DNA of 64,000 bases from Marixanthotalea marina (GTDB taxonomy: Bacteria > Bacteroidota > Bacteroidia > Flavobacteriales > Flavobacteriaceae). Shown one piece after another: positions 59,717 to 64,000 of the stretch. The stretch is from contig JAHLEH010000001.1 of NCBI GenBank assembly GCA_018883545.1, positions 1,054,001 to 1,118,000 on the forward strand, given 5' to 3'. The notes below the pieces were generated by a model, which was not told where the DNA came from, made no database searches, and saw only the letters and a list, made by a program, of their open reading frames with translations. A program made the translations under genes and the position numbers. Each line of letters starts with the position of its first letter. Position 1 is the first letter of the stretch.

Positions 59717-61534
59717 TTACTCGATTTTAAACACGATAGATGTTTCAAATGGCATTTTATTTGGACAAGTAATTGATAGACCGTCTGCTTCTTGTTTCCA
59801 TTCTATTTTACCTTCGTATCCTAGGAGTTCAACTGTTTTTATTGCTTTGTTCAAGTATTTAGTATCTTTCCCCAGAGATTTTATCTTTAAGTTAGTGCCT
59901 GGTTCTGGTACGGTCATACAAAACGCATATAAATGACCATTTTTACCAACAGTGAAACGGAAATCTTGAGTGCTAAATTTAAAATTTGCATGTTTTTCTT
60001 CTAGTTTTCCTCCAGGGAGCATTTTTAATTTTCCATTTATTTGCTCTCCTTCACCTGGGATATTCCAAGCATGACTTCCATAAACAGCTTCACCATTTCT
60101 TCGCATCCAAACACCAACTTCCTTTAGCATTTTTTGACTACCTTCATCCAAAGAGCCATCTGGTAAAATAGAAATACAAAGTGCTGCATTACCATCGCGA
60201 GCAATGGCTTCAATAACATACCTAATCATCATACCAGAATCATAAGTGAAATCTGGTTCATAAAACCAATCGCCAACAGGAGCTTCAGCAATCCAAGGTT
60301 GGTTGGTGTTAATTTTTTCAGGAACACCAAATTCCTCGGTATTTACAGTGCCATTTGTTTTGTGACGGAACTTTACAATACTAAAAGTATTTACTTCACC
60401 ACGGCGTTGAAGTGCTCGATTGTAAAAATCGGCCATAACCAAAGGCATGGCATTGGTTTTTATGCCAGTTCCTGTACCGTTTCCTGTAAATGGTCCCTGA
60501 ACGGTTCCATCGGTATAAATAAAATCTGGGTCATAATTTTCAACAACATCCATCATGCGCAAGGCCCATTGAGTTGAATACCATTTGGCATATTCAAGGT
60601 GATTAATGAAAATACCTGCTGGAGCTGGAGACCAATCACTATGTGCTTTTTCTTCAACACCTTTATATTCTCGTAAATCAATGCCATATAGGAGGCGTGG
60701 ATCATATCCTTCCCACCATTTACCTTTGCCATCGGCTAGTGTTAAATTACCATCATAAGGGATTCCTTTTTTATCTCCTTCTTTATCACTTCCAAAAGCT
60801 GTTTGCCACCACCACCAAGAATATTCATGATGGAAGGTAACACCAAAGCGCATACCTACAGCACGACTCGCCTTTGCCCATTCACCGATTAAATCACGTT
60901 TTGGTCCCATATTGACCGAATTCCAAGGATTGTAATGCGAATTCCAAGAATCGAATTGGTCATGATGCACGCCTTGAATCATTAAGAAGCGAGCACCTGC
61001 ATCTTTATAAATCTTCACTAAAGTTTCTGGATCGAGTTTAGTAGGATTCCAATCACGTAAAACTTCTTTGTAACCTACTTCTGATGGATGACCATACCTT
61101 TTAAGATGATTTTTGTTGGCTTTTGTTCCTTGGGAATAGAGTCTACGGGCATACCAGTCGCCACTTTCACCAGCAGATTGTGGACCAAAATGTACCCAAA
61201 TGCCAAACTTTGCATCACGAAGCCATGCTGGCTCACCAGGGTAATTTTCTTCTATAGACTTCCAAGTTGGCTCAAAGGGTCCTTCTGCGATGGGAATATC
61301 CAATTTCACTTCGGGAAACGACCTCCAATCCCCCATTTGAACACTATTTACAGGTTGTTTTTCAGGAATTTGAGGGAATGGTGGTAGTAATTTAGAATCA
61401 CTAGTGTGTTTTGGATTTTGTGCCTGATTTATTGAGGTAAAAAACATTAATAAAAATGATAAAAGCAAACAAATCCTCGTTTGCTTTATAATGCTTAAAT
61501 ACAATTTTAAACTTTTGTAAAATGGACTTATCAT
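59717..61534 (-). CDS. GH29-like alpha-L-fucosidase family protein
   Basis: A 605-residue exported protein (hydrophobic signal about 20-37, INQAQ) of the alpha-L-fucosidase family. An unusual N-terminal extension of about 90 residues precedes the TIM barrel (WLRDAKFGIWVHFGPQS, FLMIQGVHHDQFDSWNS, RFGVTFHHEYSW). The nucleophile is Asp342 (PDFIYTDGTVQ). A WWWW run (240-243) and an insertion of about 60 residues follow strand 4. A small C-terminal beta domain ends it. The substrate may be fucose or a fucose-like sugar such as L-galactose on the glycan; not decided from sequence. It lies 15 bp after GH43. Confidence 0.8.
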   Translation of the reverse strand: MISPFYKSLKLYLSIIKQTRICLLLSFLLMFFTSINQAQNPKHTSDSKLLPPFPQIPEKQPVNSVQMGDWRSFPEVKLDIPIAEGPFEPTWKSIEENYPGEPAWLRDAKFGIWVHFGPQSAGESGDWYARRLYSQGTKANKNHLKRYGHPSEVGYKEVLRDWNPTKLDPETLVKIYKDAGARFLMIQGVHHDQFDSWNSHYNPWNSVNMGPKRDLIGEWAKASRAVGMRFGVTFHHEYSWWWWQTAFGSDKEGDKKGIPYDGNLTLADGKGKWWEGYDPRLLYGIDLREYKGVEEKAHSDWSPAPAGIFINHLEYAKWYSTQWALRMMDVVENYDPDFIYTDGTVQGPFTGNGTGTGIKTNAMPLVMADFYNRALQRRGEVNTFSIVKFRHKTNGTVNTEEFGVPEKINTNQPWIAEAPVGDWFYEPDFTYDSGMMIRYVIEAIARDGNAALCISILPDGSLDEGSQKMLKEVGVWMRRNGEAVYGSHAWNIPGEGEQINGKLKMLPGGKLEEKHANFKFSTQDFRFTVGKNGHLYAFCMTVPEPGTNLKIKSLGKDTKYLNKAIKTVELLGYEGKIEWKQEADGLSITCPNKMPFETSIVFKIE

Positions 61535-61549
61535 GCTTATTTTTTTTAA

Positions 61550-63295
61550 TTATTCAGCTGGTACTATGTTATTACCATTTGTAGCGTATAGCCCCAATAG
61601 ACACCCGGTGAACCCACCGGCTACATCGGTTGATAGAATGTCGCCAGATAGGGTGCCTCCTAAACTTTTAAATGTAGTGCCATCAGTCGAATATGAGAAT
61701 TCATATTTGTCGCCATTCGCTGAAATTTTCAGCTTTATAGGGTTTTTTAAGTCGATTTTAGTGCTAGCAAGCACTTCGGAAATAATTTGTCCGCGTCTGT
61801 TTGGCCATCTGTTCTTTTCTAAAACAAGGTAGAAATCCTTGTCTTTTTTGGTAACACCAAATACAAAGTTAGAACCTTCATTCTGTAAAGCGACCACACC
61901 GGCCAAATCTTTTTCAGATTTTGGTGTGTAATCTAATGTTGTAGAGAATGTGAACGTTCTATGTTGTTGTCTGTAGAACAAGGTTGAAGTTGGCTTTACT
62001 TCTTTAATGTTCGTTTCGAATGGGTGTATTTCCAAACCATTTTTGGTGGTTTCAATAAAATCCTCGCGCTGCCCTCTCAAGCCAATCCATCGGTAATCCA
62101 GTTTATCTGAAGTGAAATTTTCTGTATAAGTAAAATTTCCATTAGGTAAGAAACCGTTTTGTCCTGTTTTGTTCTCTACACCTTTAGGCATTTCTAGTTT
62201 AGGTTCTAATGGGATTAAACCATTTTCGAATACTGGGTAGTCGCCAGACCAATCTACTGGTAAAATGAAAGTTTCGCGACCTGTGTTTACTCTGTTTTCT
62301 TCATTTGGTCTAACGGCCAAGAATACACCGTAATATTTTCCGTTAGGGCCTTCAACCAAATCGGCATGCCCAGCCCAATCAACTTTATTGTTACGATCTT
62401 TTCCAAAATAACGTTGTGTTAAAATAGGATTGCTTGGCGCAGGAATAAATGGCCCTTTTGGGCTATCACTTTTAAATATAACCTCACTATGCCAACCACC
62501 AGTTCCACCTTCGGCACACATTAAATAATAACTGCCATCTTTTTTGTAAAGGTGAGGTGCTTCAATCCAAATAGGTTTTTTAGTAATGTCTACACCACCG
62601 TCTACAATAATTTTATCGGTTCCAGGAATTACCTTGTCGTTTTCAACGTCGTATTCCCACATTTTAATAACGCGGTGTCCATTATACAATTCTTTTCCTC
62701 TGTCTGGAGCATCATTGTGAACTATGTAACCTTTTCCATCGTCATCAAAGAAAATAGAAGGGTCAATGCCACCGAAATCTAGTTTTATAGGGCTGCCCCA
62801 GCCTTGTTTAGGGTCTTTTGATTTAACAATAATGTTTCCCAAACCTCCTGTAAAGGCAGTTACAATCATGTAAAATGTATCGTTGTGCGGATTGTAAGTA
62901 ATGCCAGGAGCATAAACACCTGCGCTGATACCTGTATCGTGTGGATTGAATTCTTCAATATTATCCAACACACCACCAAGATCAGTCCAATTTACCAAAT
63001 CTTTGGAATGGAAAATGGGTACACCAGGGAACATAGCAAATGAAGAACATACCATATAGTAATCATCACCTTTTCTGGTAATGGCAGGGTCTGGATAGCA
63101 TCCTTGAAGTATTGGGGTGTAGAATTCACCTGCTTCTAATGGAAAGTCTTTGTAAACTTGGTCGTTCCCTTGGTAAACTGCATTGGTAAAAAGTGCAGGA
63201 TTTTTGGATTTTTTCTTTAATGTTTGGCTATTCAGTCCTGTAAAGGAAAGGAAGGCCAATGTAAAACAAAAGCATATTAGTCGTGTTTTTTTCAT
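61550..63295 (-). CDS. GH43 beta-xylosidase/arabinofuranosidase
   Basis: A 581-residue exported five-bladed propeller glycosidase with a signal peptide to about residue 24 (LNSQ). The catalytic triad is visible: Asp69 (GCYPDPAI), Asp178 (GGIDPSIFFDDD) and Glu245 (WIEAPHLY). The C-terminal region (about 385-575) is a jelly-roll as in GH43 beta-xylosidases (GFTGCLLGLYATNGN). It releases xylose or arabinose from oligosaccharides. The leader has AACTAAAAC (63315-63307). It follows the GH97 gene by 34 bp. Confidence 0.92.
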   Translation of the reverse strand: MKKTRLICFCFTLAFLSFTGLNSQTLKKKSKNPALFTNAVYQGNDQVYKDFPLEAGEFYTPILQGCYPDPAITRKGDDYYMVCSSFAMFPGVPIFHSKDLVNWTDLGGVLDNIEEFNPHDTGISAGVYAPGITYNPHNDTFYMIVTAFTGGLGNIIVKSKDPKQGWGSPIKLDFGGIDPSIFFDDDGKGYIVHNDAPDRGKELYNGHRVIKMWEYDVENDKVIPGTDKIIVDGGVDITKKPIWIEAPHLYKKDGSYYLMCAEGGTGGWHSEVIFKSDSPKGPFIPAPSNPILTQRYFGKDRNNKVDWAGHADLVEGPNGKYYGVFLAVRPNEENRVNTGRETFILPVDWSGDYPVFENGLIPLEPKLEMPKGVENKTGQNGFLPNGNFTYTENFTSDKLDYRWIGLRGQREDFIETTKNGLEIHPFETNIKEVKPTSTLFYRQQHRTFTFSTTLDYTPKSEKDLAGVVALQNEGSNFVFGVTKKDKDFYLVLEKNRWPNRRGQIISEVLASTKIDLKNPIKLKISANGDKYEFSYSTDGTTFKSLGGTLSGDILSTDVAGGFTGCLLGLYATNGNNIVPAE

Positions 63296-63329
63296 TGTTT
63301 GTTATAGTTTTAGTTAATTGTTTCTAATC

Positions 63330-64000
63330 TTAGTTCATAATTAAAACACCGCCATTGGTTGGGATATTTAATTCTACTTCTTGATTTTGTTTCATTTTTA
63401 CCGTTCTAAATCCTTTTTCAGATTTTTTGCCATCTTCATAAATTTGATATGCTTCACCAGAAGCAATCATTGGTAATTTTACTTTAATTTTCAATGCTTC
63501 CGATTGCGCATTTACACCGGCTATGTACCAAGTGTCGCCATGGCGGCGAGCCAAAACAACATATTTTCCTGGATAACCATCAATAAGAACAGTTTCGTCC
63601 CAAGTAGTAGGAACATCTCTTATGAAATCCAATTCGTGCTGTGGTACATCTTCTAAATTGTTTGGTGTAAGTCCAAACATTTGAACTGGGTTTTGAAATA
63701 ATACACCGGTAGCCAGTTGAAACACATTTGAAGTTAATCGTTTTTGACCACGTTCATTACCTTTGTTCAAATAGTCGTTCAACAAAATGCCACCAAACTC
63801 CATACTGGCTACTGCATTACGGCTAAATGGGTGCAATGTCGCATAGAATGCTTCCTTATTGCGCGTATCTTGTGAGAAGATAAGCATTTCTGAAGCCAAA
63901 ACCGCTTCACTTCCAACAAAGTTAGGATACATACGCTCCCAACCTCTTGGTAATGTAGCACCGTGGAAAATAATCATTAAACCATAATAGTTGGCATCAG
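63330..64000 (-). CDS. GH97 glycosidase, N-terminal part outside the window
   Basis: The C-terminal 220 or so residues of a GH97 enzyme. The frame remains open to the window edge: upstream of the apparent ATG (63977) it reads DANYYGL, which is family sequence, so that ATG is internal. Typical: MIIFHGATLPRGWERMYPNFVGSEAV, ATLHPFSRNAVASMEFGG, LATGVLFQNPVQMFGLTP, and a C-terminal beta domain (TWYIAGVNAQ). GH97 holds inverting alpha-glucosidases and retaining alpha-galactosidases; the residues that decide are outside the window. An alpha-galactosidase would suit galactosyl side chains on xylan (inference). Confidence 0.85.
   Translation of the reverse strand, partial: DANYYGLMIIFHGATLPRGWERMYPNFVGSEAVLASEMLIFSQDTRNKEAFYATLHPFSRNAVASMEFGGILLNDYLNKGNERGQKRLTSNVFQLATGVLFQNPVQMFGLTPNNLEDVPQHELDFIRDVPTTWDETVLIDGYPGKYVVLARRHGDTWYIAGVNAQSEALKIKVKLPMIASGEAYQIYEDGKKSEKGFRTVKMKQNQEVELNIPTNGGVLIMN

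Noticed and set aside
63978-64000. ATG at 63977 as the true start of the GH97 gene
   Set aside because: The frame continues upstream with family-like residues (DANYYGL), and the protein would lack most of the catalytic domain; it is a gene cut by the window edge.

Overview
The window is a 64 kb piece of a chromosome from a Bacteroidota bacterium, most likely a member of the Flavobacteriaceae. The evidence is low GC, A-rich gene leaders without Shine-Dalgarno sequences, promoters of the TTG-N19-21-TAnnTTTG type, a SusC/SusD pair, hybrid two-component regulators, and a zeaxanthin-type carotenoid operon. No phage, transposase, CRISPR array or plasmid function was seen. Both ends cut a gene: a MATE transporter on the left and a GH97 glycosidase on the right.

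Left part (1-30.9 kb), mostly core genes. It starts with a MATE/PAP2 cluster, meaB and a DUF2911 protein. Next comes an ECF sigma operon (sigma, anti-sigma-like membrane protein, secreted coiled-coil protein). A MarR-type regulator with a C-terminal cysteine cluster sits beside a glutaredoxin-like gene, and the pair shares promoter-operator architecture. A methyltransferase follows, then the transglutaminase / alpha-E / circularly permuted ATP-grasp trio. A second ECF sigma operon follows (sigma, anti-sigma-like, outer-membrane barrel). Then come three consecutive periplasmic parvulin-type foldases, a MoxR ATPase, an acyltransferase, aconitase, mazG, a TlpA thioredoxin and a 2-hydroxyacid dehydrogenase. 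The carotenoid operon (crtI-crtB-crtZ-crtYcd) lies downstream of a B12-binding MerR/CarH-like regulator, and a tRNA-Leu(GAG) follows.

Right part (31-64 kb), a polysaccharide utilization locus (PUL). Two paralogous 1395-residue hybrid two-component sensors flank one SusC/SusD pair. They are followed by two esterases on the + strand. On the - strand lie an esterase with two catalytic domains, then an operon running GH67 alpha-glucuronidase, SGNH/CE6-like esterase, alpha/beta-hydrolase esterase and five CE1-type esterases. Further out is a separate unit with GH97, GH43 and a GH29-like enzyme. GH67 and GH43 point to a glucuronoxylan-type substrate. Nine CE1-like catalytic domains in eight genes, plus two more esterases of other folds, suggest that the target is very heavily O-acylated (acetyl and/or feruloyl). 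No endo-xylanase is in view; it may lie beyond the right edge.

The strongest points for follow-up are these. (1) The esterase expansion, with two catalytic-loop clades (G-x-x-D with GGH, and G-x-x-E mostly with GTAHE), a CE1-CBM48-CE1 enzyme and two enzymes with altered oxyanion loops. (2) A shared AACTAAAC-like leader motif before many PUL start codons, exactly 8 nt upstream in four cases. (3) The CarH-like regulator, with 14-bp operator/-7 copies repeated at a 21-bp period. (4) The MarR/glutaredoxin pair, with identically placed operators and a 26-bp perfect palindrome abutting the marR start codon. (5) Two ECF operons that carry the same GCAAC-N16/17-CGTCT promoter.
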